From Synechocystis sp. PCC 7509 (GTDB lineage Bacteria > Cyanobacteriota > Cyanobacteriia > Cyanobacteriales > Chroococcidiopsidaceae), in contig NZ_ALVU02000001.1 in the NCBI RefSeq assembly GCF_000332075.2, positions 1,569,193-1,633,192 of the forward strand: 64,000 nt of DNA. Direction: 5' to 3'. The notes under the pieces were generated by a model. That model did not search any database. It had not been told where the DNA came from and saw nothing but the letters and a program-made list of their open reading frames with translations. Positions 17,100-25,572 of the stretch are shown here, in pieces (within the stretch, counting starts at the first letter, position 1; every line of letters starts with the position of its first letter). Position numbers and translations under genes: made by a program.

Positions 17100-18488
17100 A
17101 TGACATCGCGCGAACCCATAATTATCGTTGGTGGCATCAATCGCCGTAAATTTATCAAGTATGGCTCGTTAGCCCTTGGTAGTGGCGTGCTTGCAGCCTG
17201 CTCTGGTGGCGAACAGCCTTCAGCCCAAAGCCCCGGTAGTGATGCTAGTCCCGCCGCTTCTGGGGGCGATGGCATCAAAATTGGAGTGATGTATTCGACG
17301 ACTGGAACAATCGCCATTGTGGAGAAGTCTTTGCAGGATGCTACTTTTCTAGCGATCGATCAAATTAATGAAGGTACAGGCCCTTGGAAAGGTGGAAAAG
17401 GGATTAAGGGTAAACAGTTGCAACGAGTCGTAGTTAACCCCGATTCTAACTGGGACTTGTACAACCAAATGTCCAAACGCTTAATTGATGAAGATAAAGT
17501 TGCCTGCGTTTTAGGTTGCTATACTTCCGCAAGTCGTAAATCGGTACTACCAGTTTTTGAAGAAAAAAACGCCATCCTCTATTACCCGGTTTACTACGAA
17601 GGTAATGAATGCAGTTCTAATGTATTCTATACGGGTGCTGCACCCAACCAACAAATTACCGATTCTATTCCTTATTGTGCCAAAAACTTTGGCAAAAAAG
17701 GCTTTTTCATTGGTTCAGATTACATTTATCCCAAAGAAAGCAACCGCATCGCTAAAGCAGAATTAGTTAAATCTGGCGGTGAAGTTGTTGGGGATGAGTA
17801 CGCGGCTTTGGGAACTACCGAATTTATTACTATTATTAATAAAATCAAGCAAGCAAAGCCAGATTTTGTTTTGAGTAACTTAGTCGGTGACAGTATTCCA
17901 GCTTTTTACAGACAGTATAAGGATGCTGGGATTACTTCGGCGGACACTCCGATTATGGCTTACCCCACTACTGAAGAAGAAATTCAAGCGATGGGTCCAG
18001 AATACGCGGAAGGTCACTACAGCAGCTTTAACTACTTCCAAAGTGTAGATACGCCAGAAAATAAGGCATTTGTGGAGCAGTTTAAGGCAAAATTTGGTCA
18101 AGATCGCGTAACGAATGGCGTTATGGAAGCGGCTTATTTGCAAACTTTCTTTATGGCGCAAGCAATGGAGAAATTACTAAATGAAGGCAAAGAAATTACT
18201 CCTGACAACTTACGGGAAGCAACTCGCGGTCAAGTTTTTAATGCTCCCCAAGGTACAGTAAAGAGTGATCCCGATAACTACCATACTTACTTGTATTCAA
18301 GAATTGGGAAGTGGAAAGCTGATGGTCAAGCAGAGATTGTATTTGCCACCCCGGCGGCGGTGAAACCGATTCCTTGGAGTCAGGCACTTTACAAAGGTCG
18401 TACTTGCGTTCATGGTTCGCCTGATGGGCGTACTAACTCAATTAAAGAAACAGGCGCAGACTTAAAAGTTGAGTACCTGAAGATTTAA
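17100..18488 (+). CDS. urtA: urea ABC transporter substrate-binding lipoprotein
   Basis: 462 residues from the ATG that follows AAAGGAGAG; an upstream in-frame GTG precedes that ribosome site and is rejected. The N-terminus carries a twin-arginine-like signal (NRRKFIKYGSLALGSG) ending in the lipobox VLAAC, so the protein is probably exported and lipid-anchored. The mature part (KIGVMYSTTGTIAIVEKSL, NQITDSIPY, YSSFNYFQSVDTPENKAF) is the UrtA type of periplasmic amide-binding protein. It captures urea for UrtBCDE. It is the first gene of the operon, and a hairpin follows its stop. Confidence 0.93.
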   Translation: MTSREPIIIVGGINRRKFIKYGSLALGSGVLAACSGGEQPSAQSPGSDASPAASGGDGIKIGVMYSTTGTIAIVEKSLQDATFLAIDQINEGTGPWKGGKGIKGKQLQRVVVNPDSNWDLYNQMSKRLIDEDKVACVLGCYTSASRKSVLPVFEEKNAILYYPVYYEGNECSSNVFYTGAAPNQQITDSIPYCAKNFGKKGFFIGSDYIYPKESNRIAKAELVKSGGEVVGDEYAALGTTEFITIINKIKQAKPDFVLSNLVGDSIPAFYRQYKDAGITSADTPIMAYPTTEEEIQAMGPEYAEGHYSSFNYFQSVDTPENKAFVEQFKAKFGQDRVTNGVMEAAYLQTFFMAQAMEKLLNEGKEITPDNLREATRGQVFNAPQGTVKSDPDNYHTYLYSRIGKWKADGQAEIVFATPAAVKPIPWSQALYKGRTCVHGSPDGRTNSIKETGADLKVEYLKI

Positions 18489-18505
18489 GTAGTTAGACTA
18501 ACTTG

Positions 18506-18537
18506 AAATCTCTAATCTTTAAACAGGTTAGAGATTT
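18506..18537 (+). terminator. hairpin between urtA and urtB
   Basis: AAATCTCTAATC and GGTTAGAGATTT form a stem of twelve pairs (one G-T) with an 8-base loop, 17 bp after the urtA stop and followed by TTA. A partial terminator or a 3' end stabiliser would give more UrtA than membrane components, as is common for binding proteins. Confidence 0.65.
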
Positions 18538-18566
18538 TTACTAATTTAATCGGGCAATAATTTGTA

Positions 18567-19514
18567 ATGTATTTATCCATAATTGAATTACTAGCACAAG
18601 CTCCTACTGCCAAAAGCTTAGATTTAGTAACCTTTACTAACCAACTTCTGAATGGAGTTGGTATTGTGGGAGTTTTATTATTAACGGGGTTGGGATTAGC
18701 GATTACTTTTGGAGTGATGCGAATAATTAACCTAGCTCATGGTGAATTCATCATGTTAGGCGCATACACTACTTTTGTAATGCAATCCACTTTCAAGATG
18801 GATTTAGTGCTAACTATTCCTTTTGCTTTTTTATCTACAGCAATTATTGGGGCAATTATTGAGCTAACTATAATTAGGCGGCTTTACGGTCGCCCTTTAG
18901 AAACTTTACTTGCCACTTGGGGTTTAAGTATTGTGCTTCAAGGAGTTGTTAAATTAATTTTTACAGCGCAGTTAAAGTATGTAAAAGCTCCCCGTTATAT
19001 ATCAGGAAACTTAAACGTATTTACTAGCGCCGATGGTGGGTCAAGTATTACAATTTCCTACTATCGTTTGTTTATTGTAGCGATCGCATTAGGGCTACTA
19101 GCACTGACAGCTTACTTACTTTACGGTACGGCTTTAGGGCGACAAATTCGCGCTGTGACTCAAAATCGAGATATGGCGAAATGTTTGGGCATTAATACAA
19201 GTTTCGTTGATATGGTGACCTTTGCCTACGGTTGCGGACTAGCGGGGGTTGCTGGTGCGGTACTTTCTTCGCTAAAAAGCGTTGCGCCACCAATGGGACA
19301 AGATTATTTAGTTGATGCTTGGATGGTAGTTGTAACCGGCGGTGTAGATAAGCTAGTTGGAGTTTTGGCGGGAGCATTTTTAATTGGCGAATCGAACGCA
19401 GCGATCGCATTTTTGCTTAACGATCCTTTAGCGCGAGTGATCGTATTAGCGGCGGTAATCATCTTAATTCGCTATCGTCCTGAAGGCTTGTTTACTGTCC
19501 AAAAACGAGCTTAA
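18567..19514 (+). CDS. urtB: urea ABC transporter permease UrtB
   Basis: A 315-residue LivH-type inner-membrane permease with about eight membrane segments. LGLAITFGVMRIINLAHGEF and MLGAYTTFVMQ at the N-terminal third and GVLAGAFLIGESNAAIAFL near the end are typical of UrtB. It pairs with UrtC to form the urea channel. It lies 78 bp after urtA, with the hairpin between them, and 35 bp before urtC. Confidence 0.93.
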   Translation: MYLSIIELLAQAPTAKSLDLVTFTNQLLNGVGIVGVLLLTGLGLAITFGVMRIINLAHGEFIMLGAYTTFVMQSTFKMDLVLTIPFAFLSTAIIGAIIELTIIRRLYGRPLETLLATWGLSIVLQGVVKLIFTAQLKYVKAPRYISGNLNVFTSADGGSSITISYYRLFIVAIALGLLALTAYLLYGTALGRQIRAVTQNRDMAKCLGINTSFVDMVTFAYGCGLAGVAGAVLSSLKSVAPPMGQDYLVDAWMVVVTGGVDKLVGVLAGAFLIGESNAAIAFLLNDPLARVIVLAAVIILIRYRPEGLFTVQKRA

Positions 19515-19549
19515 TTATTAAGTTGTAAATATTTAGAGCAAATAAGCAA

Positions 19550-20626
19550 ATGACTGATGTATTAGGGGGCGTTCAACGGGCTACTATTCCTGTTAAGTTG
19601 TTGGTAACAACGGGAATTATTCTTTTACTATTTATAATTTTGCCTTTTGTATTAGGAGAATTTCAAACGGCTTTAATGGCAAAGCTGTTATTGTTTGGGA
19701 TTTTAGGGATTTCTCTAGATTTAGTTTGGGGATTTACAGGCATTTTGAGTTTTGCTCACGGGGTTTTCTTTACCCTTGGTGGTTACGCTATGGCGTATTA
19801 TTTAAAACTCAATTTGTCATCAACGGCAAATACTTACGGCGGCGAATTGCCGGACTTTATGGTGTGGAATGGGTTAAAAGAATTACCTTGGTTTATTGCC
19901 CCATTAAAGTTTTTTCCCATCGCCGCCATTGCTACAATTGCTGTACCCGCAGCTTTTGCTTACATTATCGGTTGGTTTATTTTTCGCTCTAAAGTGAGCG
20001 GAGTTTACATCACTATTATTACTTTAGCGATCGCATCGGCATTAACTACATTTTTTGTCAGCCAGCAAGCTTTCACGGGTGGGACGAATGGCATTACTGA
20101 TGTTTCTCGTCTCAGTTTTTTTGGTGTAAATATTCCCTTAATAGGTTTGTATTACATCATTCTTGGTTTTACTACTTTAGTTTTATTTGGTAGTTGGTTA
20201 CTGACAAAATCTAACTTTGGCTTAATTTTGCGATCGATTAAAGAAAACGAGCAACGAATTTCTTATTTAGGTTACGATGTCGCCAGCTTCAAGATTTTTA
20301 TTTGGACACTATCGGCGGGTATAGCAGGTTTAGCTGGGGGATTATTTGTACCGCTAAATAGATTTATTTCTCCAGTATATTTAGCCGTAGCTTTTGGTAC
20401 GCAAGTTGTGATTTGGGTAGCAATTGGTGGGAGAGGAACTTTAATTGGCCCGATATTTGCGGCTATTTTACTAGGTCAAGTTCAAAACTACGCCGAAAGA
20501 GTAACCCAAGATTGGCAATTAATCGTGGGCATTTTGTTATTAGTTGTCGTGCTATTTGTCCCGGATGGCTTAATGAGTTTAATTCCCAAAAAATTCAACT
20601 TATTAAACACCCGCAACAACCAATAA
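19550..20626 (+). CDS. urtC: urea ABC transporter permease UrtC
   Basis: A 358-residue LivM-type permease. LLFGILGISLDLVWGFTGIL, then SFAHGVFFTLGGYAMAYY, is the signature of this half of the channel, and QAFTGGTNGITDVSRLSFFG fits UrtC. About ten membrane segments. The start is an ATG 35 bp after urtB. Length matches cyanobacterial UrtC (about 360-390 residues). Confidence 0.93.
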   Translation: MTDVLGGVQRATIPVKLLVTTGIILLLFIILPFVLGEFQTALMAKLLLFGILGISLDLVWGFTGILSFAHGVFFTLGGYAMAYYLKLNLSSTANTYGGELPDFMVWNGLKELPWFIAPLKFFPIAAIATIAVPAAFAYIIGWFIFRSKVSGVYITIITLAIASALTTFFVSQQAFTGGTNGITDVSRLSFFGVNIPLIGLYYIILGFTTLVLFGSWLLTKSNFGLILRSIKENEQRISYLGYDVASFKIFIWTLSAGIAGLAGGLFVPLNRFISPVYLAVAFGTQVVIWVAIGGRGTLIGPIFAAILLGQVQNYAERVTQDWQLIVGILLLVVVLFVPDGLMSLIPKKFNLLNTRNNQ

Positions 20627-20708
20627 AAGCAGTGAATTTATCATGTAACAATTGCAACAAAAAACAACTTCAATTCATGCTACTGTAACCAAAAACTATA
20701 AAACCAAT

Positions 20709-21464
20709 ATGAATACAATACTTGCTGTTAAAGACTTAAAAGTAGTCTTTTCAGGATTTCAAGCTCTCAAAGGAATAAATTTAGAAGTCGGCGAACGAGA
20801 AATTGTCACGATTATCGGCCCGAATGGTGCGGGGAAAAGTACGCTTTTAGATGCAATTGTTGGTAAGTCTCCAGTAGCTTCTGGTCACGTATACTTTCGC
20901 GGTAAAGAAATTACTAATAAAAATCGTTATGAAATTGCGCGTATGGGAATTGGACGTAAGTTTCAAAATCCAAATGTTTATAACGATCTAACAGTATTTG
21001 AAAATATCTTATTAGCACTTAAAGGAACTCACTCAGTTTTAGCTTCAATTAAATCGAAGTTAACGAGAGTAAAAAAAGCAAAAATCGAAGCAGTTTTAGA
21101 ACGAATTGGGTTGTTAGATAAAGCTTATACCAAAGTTTCATCGCTTTCTCACGGACAGAAACAATGGGTAGAAATTGGCATGGTAATCGCTCAAGATCCA
21201 ACAGTGGTATTGTTAGATGAACCAACGGCGGGGATGACTTCCGACGAAACCCATTTGACAGGAGAAATTATTAAATCTATCTCCGAAGATCATTCCGTAA
21301 TAGTAATTGAGCATGATATGGAATTTGTTAAGCAAATTGCTCAAAAGCTTGTAGTTTTACATCAAGGCGAAAAACTAATTGAAGGATCGGTTCAAGAAGT
21401 TCAAAATAATGCACAAGTTATCGAGGTTTATTTAGGTCGTGAACGAATTGATGTCGCTGCTTAA
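20709..21464 (+). CDS. urtD: urea ABC transporter ATP-binding protein UrtD
   Basis: 251 residues from ATG 20709 (MNTILAVKDLKVVFSGFQAL), which matches UrtD N-termini; a longer frame beginning at a TTG 57 bases upstream is unlikely. Walker A GPNGAGKST, signature LSHGQKQWVEIGM and Walker B VVLLDEPTAGM are all present. The LSHGQKQW signature is characteristic of the LivG/UrtD branch. It energises urea uptake with UrtE. Its last 14 bp overlap the urtE start. Confidence 0.92.
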   Translation: MNTILAVKDLKVVFSGFQALKGINLEVGEREIVTIIGPNGAGKSTLLDAIVGKSPVASGHVYFRGKEITNKNRYEIARMGIGRKFQNPNVYNDLTVFENILLALKGTHSVLASIKSKLTRVKKAKIEAVLERIGLLDKAYTKVSSLSHGQKQWVEIGMVIAQDPTVVLLDEPTAGMTSDETHLTGEIIKSISEDHSVIVIEHDMEFVKQIAQKLVVLHQGEKLIEGSVQEVQNNAQVIEVYLGRERIDVAA

Positions 21465-22152
21465 GCTTACAGATGTATCGGCGGGTTACGGGCAAACTCC
21501 TGTTTTAGTTAACGTCAATATGGTAGTAGAAAAAGGAGATATTGCTTGCATATTGGGTCGCAATGGTATGGGAAAAACTACCCTTTTGCGGAGCATTATT
21601 GGTTTAAATAAAGTTATTAAAGGCGATATCGTTTTTGATGCGGATGATATAACTAATATCCCAACTTATAAGAGGTCGCGTTACGGGATTGCTTTTATTC
21701 CCCAAGGGCGCGAAATTATCCCTTATCTGTCGGTTTTAGATAACTTAAAATTGGGATTAGCCGCGAGTAAGAAAAAACTCAAGAAAATACCCGATGAAAT
21801 CTTTGAGTTTTTCCCCATGCTAACGCAGCATCTCAAGCGCCAAGGGGGATTACTAAGCGGTGGACAACAACAGCAACTAGCGATCGCACGGGGGCTAATG
21901 TGCGACCCCCAAATTATGCTCTTAGACGAGCCTACCGAAGGCATCCAGCCCTCTATTGTCCAAGAAATAGATGAAACCCTAAAACGAATTAATCGTGAAA
22001 AAGGGATAACTTTATTGGTGGTAGAACAAAAAATCGATTTTGCCAAACAACTAGCGCAAAAGTTTTTTATTATGGAGAAAGGGGCGATCGCTGCAAAAGG
22101 TAACACTAGCGATCTGACAGATTCCTTGGTACGGCGATATTTGACTGTTTAG
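21451..22152 (+). CDS. urtE: urea ABC transporter ATP-binding protein UrtE
   Basis: 233 residues from ATG 21451 (MSLLKLTDVSAGYGQTPVL), inside the end of urtD; a GTG 12 bases upstream is possible but less like the family. Walker A GRNGMGKTT, signature LSGGQQQQLAIAR and Walker B IMLLDEPTEGIQPS fit the LivF/UrtE branch. Last gene of urtABCDE. A palindrome (22215-22242) and a strong bidirectional terminator (22285-22323) follow. Confidence 0.92.
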   Translation: MSLLKLTDVSAGYGQTPVLVNVNMVVEKGDIACILGRNGMGKTTLLRSIIGLNKVIKGDIVFDADDITNIPTYKRSRYGIAFIPQGREIIPYLSVLDNLKLGLAASKKKLKKIPDEIFEFFPMLTQHLKRQGGLLSGGQQQQLAIARGLMCDPQIMLLDEPTEGIQPSIVQEIDETLKRINREKGITLLVVEQKIDFAKQLAQKFFIMEKGAIAAKGNTSDLTDSLVRRYLTV

Positions 22153-22214
22153 GCTAGTTTTTTAAGGATGTAGCGTTTCCTAAACCAGTAAGGTGCGTAA
22201 AATTTATCATTCGT

Positions 22215-22242
22215 GTAAGGGCGCAATGCATTGCGCCCTTAC
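22215..22242. repeat. 28-bp perfect palindrome
   Basis: GTAAGGGCGCAAT and its exact complement meet at a GC centre, so all 28 bases are self-complementary. Similar GGGCGCAATGCATTGCGCCC palindromes are common as dispersed intergenic repeats in cyanobacteria. It lies 62 bp after the urtE stop. Confidence 0.75.
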
Positions 22243-22284
22243 AAATGTAACTCGCTCAATTGAGAACCTTTATAAAACTTTTAT

Positions 22285-22323
22285 AAACTTGATTAGGTAG
22301 TCAATTGCTACCTAATCAAGTTT
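22285..22323. terminator. bidirectional terminator between urtE and the FmdB gene
   Basis: AAACTTGATTAGGTAG and CTACCTAATCAAGTTT form a perfect 16-bp stem with a 7-base loop, followed by TTATTT on the + strand. It sits between two convergent genes and ends 4 bp before the FmdB stop. Confidence 0.8.
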
Positions 22324-22327
22324 TATT

Positions 22328-22600
22328 TCAGTGACCAATTGCCCAAGGTCGTCCGTGATGATGGTTGTGTTTGTGGGCCAAATGGTTGTGCTGAGTTGTG
22401 CGTTGAACTACGCGCGGTTCGGCGCTTTGCTCAACTCGCTTACTTAATTGCGTTGGTGTCTTAAGTATTCCCACCGCAGAGATCAAGCGTTTGGCTACAG
22501 CCTGACAAGTTGGGCAAAACATCGGATCGTTTGCTGTTTGCATACTCCGGCTTTGTTCAAACACGCCACAAGCTTCACAGCGAAAATCGTACAAGGGCAT
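22328..22600 (-). CDS. FmdB-family zinc-ribbon protein
   Basis: 90 residues. The opening MPLYDFRCEACG with Cys8, Cys11, Cys29 and Cys32 is the single zinc ribbon of the FmdB family (CxxC ... CxxC). The last third is histidine-rich (HNHLAHKHNHHHG), which may add metal binding. Family members are usually encoded next to amidase genes and are thought to regulate or assist them. Here it lies 23 bp after the formamidase gene on the same strand. Confidence 0.85.
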   Translation of the reverse strand: MPLYDFRCEACGVFEQSRSMQTANDPMFCPTCQAVAKRLISAVGILKTPTQLSKRVEQSAEPRVVQRTTQHNHLAHKHNHHHGRPWAIGH

Positions 22601-22623
22601 TATTTGTCATCTCCTTAATTATT

Positions 22624-23799
22624 CTAGGTAGGCAGCACATTACGCTCAAAAATTGCCGTTGGGACAGCAATCGTACAGCAAGCGTTGGGAATGTCTACAA
22701 TGCCGCTAATTCGTCCTTCTACGGGCGCAGAACCTAAAAGCAAATAAACTTGTTCGCCAGTATAACCAAACTTCTTGAAATAGGCGATCGCATTCAAGCA
22801 AGCGCGACGATAGGCAACATGAGCATCTAAATAGTACTGTTTGCCAGAAAATTCATCTACAGAGATGCCTTCAAATACCAAAAATTCTGAGTAATGAGGT
22901 TGAACCGGGCCGGGCTTAAATATCGGGTTAATTAGCCCATATTTTTCTACACCACCTTTGATGAGTTCTACGTGCAAATCTAAATAGCCAGCCATCTCAA
23001 TCGCGCCGCAAAAAGTAATTTCGCCGTCACCCTGGGAAAAGTGAATATCCCCCATTGAAAGCTTTGCTCCTTCAACATAAACGGGAAAATAAACCTTTGA
23101 GCCTTTAGATAAGTTTTTAATGTCGCAGTTTCCGCCATGTTCGCGGGGGGGAATTGTGCGACAAGCTTCTTGAGCTATGCGGTCAAATTCCGCGCCTTTG
23201 AGAGAACCTAATATTGCATCCTTTGGATTTGGGAGTAAAGCTAATGCTGGTACGCGATCGGGATCTGTTGCTACTAATTCCGCTTCGCGCTTATTCCAAG
23301 TAGCCAGCAATTCATGAGAAGGAGCGCAGCCAATTAGTCCGGGGTGAGGAATCCCCGCAAACTTTACATCGGGAATGTGACGACTACGCGCGTAAATTCC
23401 TTGTAAATCCCAAATTGCTTTTTGAGCAGTCGGGTAATGTTCAGTTAAAAATCCGCCGCCATTTTCTTTAGCAAAAATCCCTGTAAAACCCCACTCATAG
23501 TTAGGCAAAGTTCCCACATCTAAAATATCGACAACCAGCAAATCGCCAGGTTCTGCACCATTGACGTGAATGGGCCCACTGAGAACGTGAGGAATAGTTA
23601 AATTAACCGTGCGGATATCTTCAGGACTATCATTGTTGTGAATTTGTCCATCCGTCCAATCTTTGCACTCAATCCGAAATACTGTACCAGGATTAACAGA
23701 AGCTACCGCCGGAATATCAGGATGCCAGCGATTATGCCCAACAGCATCTTGTTCCGTCATTGGCTTATTTAAGTCAACTTTAAACAGCACTTCTGGCAT
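22624..23799 (-). CDS. fmdA: formamidase / acetamidase
   Basis: 391 residues from the ATG preceded by GAGGAG (MPEVLFKVDLNKPM); an ATG 30 bases upstream is not supported by the family. The fold signs of the FmdA/AmdA family are present: GHNRWHPDIPAV, IHVNGAEPGDLLVVDIL, NGGGFLTEHYP, HPGLIGCAPSHELL and EHGGNCDIKNL. It hydrolyses formamide (or short amides) to ammonium and the acid in the cytoplasm. It sits convergent to the urea transporter genes with an FmdB gene behind it, which suits use of organic nitrogen. Confidence 0.92.
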   Translation of the reverse strand: MPEVLFKVDLNKPMTEQDAVGHNRWHPDIPAVASVNPGTVFRIECKDWTDGQIHNNDSPEDIRTVNLTIPHVLSGPIHVNGAEPGDLLVVDILDVGTLPNYEWGFTGIFAKENGGGFLTEHYPTAQKAIWDLQGIYARSRHIPDVKFAGIPHPGLIGCAPSHELLATWNKREAELVATDPDRVPALALLPNPKDAILGSLKGAEFDRIAQEACRTIPPREHGGNCDIKNLSKGSKVYFPVYVEGAKLSMGDIHFSQGDGEITFCGAIEMAGYLDLHVELIKGGVEKYGLINPIFKPGPVQPHYSEFLVFEGISVDEFSGKQYYLDAHVAYRRACLNAIAYFKKFGYTGEQVYLLLGSAPVEGRISGIVDIPNACCTIAVPTAIFERNVLPT

Positions 23800-24250
23800 A
23801 ACTTTCTCCTCTTTGCCTGCTTGTAACAAGTTAGTTATTTTGAAAGAAAATTAAGCAAGGGCAGCCTAATTTTTCTCAATAATATTATTAATTAGCAGTT
23901 AAATAAAGTAAATAAATTAATTATTTAAAACACTATTTTTCAACTGCTAAAAAATTGTATATGTTCAATAAAAGCAAAAATATATCAAGTAGATTGTATT
24001 GATTAATACAAAAAATAAAATAAACTTACAATACTTATGTAACTAGGCTTGCAAAAGCGAAAAACTTATATTTTACAGATATGACTCTGGTTTGCAGGGG
24101 GTTTGGGGGAGGCAACTCGTCCCCCAATGGGGGGTTTGGGGGGCAGACCCCCCATATCTTGGTTTTTATGCAGGTAAAATTTTAGATTAGAAATAGTAGT
24201 TATTCAAGCAGATATTTTGCTTGCTCAACAAAAGACATAAAAGAACAAAT
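23800..24250. other. intergenic region between aroB and fmdA
   Basis: 451 bp without a gene. Most is AT-rich, including the stretch just upstream of fmdA that should hold its promoter. The G-rich direct repeat at 24097-24153 is listed separately. I see no other structure. Confidence 0.6.
24097..24153. repeat. G-rich direct repeat with hairpin potential
   Basis: GGGGGTTTGGGGG (24097-24109) recurs as GGGGGGTTTGGGGGG (24129-24143). A CCCCC run lies between the copies, and CCCCCC follows the second, forming a 6-bp stem with a CAGA loop (24138-24153). G-rich runs like these are common intergenic repeats in cyanobacteria. Confidence 0.6.
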
Positions 24251-25342
24251 TTACTGCATTTCTTGTAAAACTTGATGAATTAAATCTGTATGTACTTGGT
24301 CAGTTATTTCTACTGCACCAATTTGAGTAGGTAGCACAAATCGAACTTTACCCGCTTTAACTTTTTTATCAGTTTGTAAAGCATCAATAATCGCATCAAT
24401 ATTTATTCCTGACGGCAATTTAGTTGTCAGTCCAGCTTTTTGAATTAGTTTGATTTGCTTTGCTTGAGAATCTGCATCCCACAGATTAAGTTTGAGTGCG
24501 AGTTGTCCCGCCGCTACCATCCCGATCGCTACAGCTTCGCCATGATTAACTACTTGATAGCCTGTCAAGCTTTCTACCGCATGACCGATAGTGTGACCGT
24601 AGTTAAGAATAGCTCTTAATCCCGCTTCTTTTTCATCTTTGCTGACAACATCGGCTTTCGCTTGACAAGAACGCGCCAAAATAGTTTGTAGCAGGCTTTG
24701 AGAAAGATAACGCATTTCGTCTAGGCGATCGCACTTTTCCATTTGTGCAAACAAGTCCAAGTCCCAAATTATCCCGTATTTAATTACTTCTGCCATCCCT
24801 GCTTGAAATTCTCGCACGGGTAAAGTATCCAATACTTGCGGATCGATTAGTACCAATCGCGGTTGATGGAATGCGCCAATTAGATTTTTACCCTGGGGAT
24901 GATTTACGCCCGTTTTACCCCCAATAGAAGCATCCACCATTGACAACAGTGTTGTGGGTACTTGGATAAAATTAACCCCTCTTAGCCATGTAGCCGCCGC
25001 GAAGCCTGTCATATCGCCAATTACGCCCCCACCCAAAGCAACCATAGTTGAGGAGCGTTCTAGACGGTTTTCTAGGGCTTTGTCGTAGATTTGCTGGATA
25101 GAGGTTAAATTTTTGTATTGTTCGCCATCTTTGAGAATGCTTGTTGTGACATCAAAACCAGCATTTTTCAGAGCTAATGTTGCTCTTTCCCCATAATGAC
25201 CAAAAACTACAGGGTTAGATACTAATAAAACTTTTTTACCTAGCTTGAGGGTAGCCATTTTTTCGCCCAGCAAATCCAAGTTGCCTGGTGCGATCGCAAT
25301 GTCGTAAGACTCGGAAGGTAGATTTACACTAATAACAGGCAT
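24251..25342 (-). CDS. aroB: 3-dehydroquinate synthase
   Basis: A 363-residue NAD-dependent enzyme, second step of the shikimate pathway. Family signs: [18 protein letters not shown], the glycine motif [38 protein letters not shown], and zinc ligands in [12 protein letters not shown] with a further histidine in [11 protein letters not shown]. Length and start fit AroB. Upstream it is divergent from the tiny petL gene, 88 bp away. Confidence 0.95.
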   Translation of the reverse strand: MPVISVNLPSESYDIAIAPGNLDLLGEKMATLKLGKKVLLVSNPVVFGHYGERATLALKNAGFDVTTSILKDGEQYKNLTSIQQIYDKALENRLERSSTMVALGGGVIGDMTGFAAATWLRGVNFIQVPTTLLSMVDASIGGKTGVNHPQGKNLIGAFHQPRLVLIDPQVLDTLPVREFQAGMAEVIKYGIIWDLDLFAQMEKCDRLDEMRYLSQSLLQTILARSCQAKADVVSKDEKEAGLRAILNYGHTIGHAVESLTGYQVVNHGEAVAIGMVAAGQLALKLNLWDADSQAKQIKLIQKAGLTTKLPSGINIDAIIDALQTDKKVKAGKVRFVLPTQIGAVEITDQVHTDLIHQVLQEMQ

Positions 25343-25430
25343 AGCAAATACTTCAATCGGCGACTCTACGCTGCAAGTTACTGCAACTAATGTTTCAATA
25401 TTCTTTATAACTGATAACGGGGAAACACAA

Positions 25431-25526
25431 ATGTTTGGAGTTATTTCTTACGTCTTGCTATTAGGCGGATTTTTTGCCCTGGCTGTAGGGTTACTTTTCG
25501 GTCTACGTGCGGTTAAATTGCTGTAA
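25431..25526 (+). CDS. petL: cytochrome b6f complex subunit PetL (31 residues)
   Basis: A 31-residue open frame coding for a single membrane helix: [15 protein letters not shown], then [16 protein letters not shown]. Length, the central FF-A-AVG-LFG pattern and the basic KLL end match PetL, a one-helix subunit of the cytochrome b6f complex in thylakoid membranes. A GGGGA ribosome-like site lies about ten bases before the ATG. It is followed at once by a hairpin terminator, so it is probably monocistronic. Other single-helix photosynthetic subunits are the alternative. Confidence 0.75.
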   Translation: MFGVISYVLLLGGFFALAVGLLFGLRAVKLL

Positions 25527-25533
25527 TTACTGG

Positions 25534-25564
25534 GTTGGGCGCATAGGTGTAGGATGCGCCCAAC
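25534..25564. terminator. terminator between petL and the radical-SAM gene
   Basis: GTTGGGCGCAT and ATGCGCCCAAC form a perfect 11-bp stem with a 9-base loop, 7 bp after the petL stop and 8 bp before the stop of the convergent gene. Confidence 0.75.
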
Positions 25565-25572
25565 GTTTAAAA

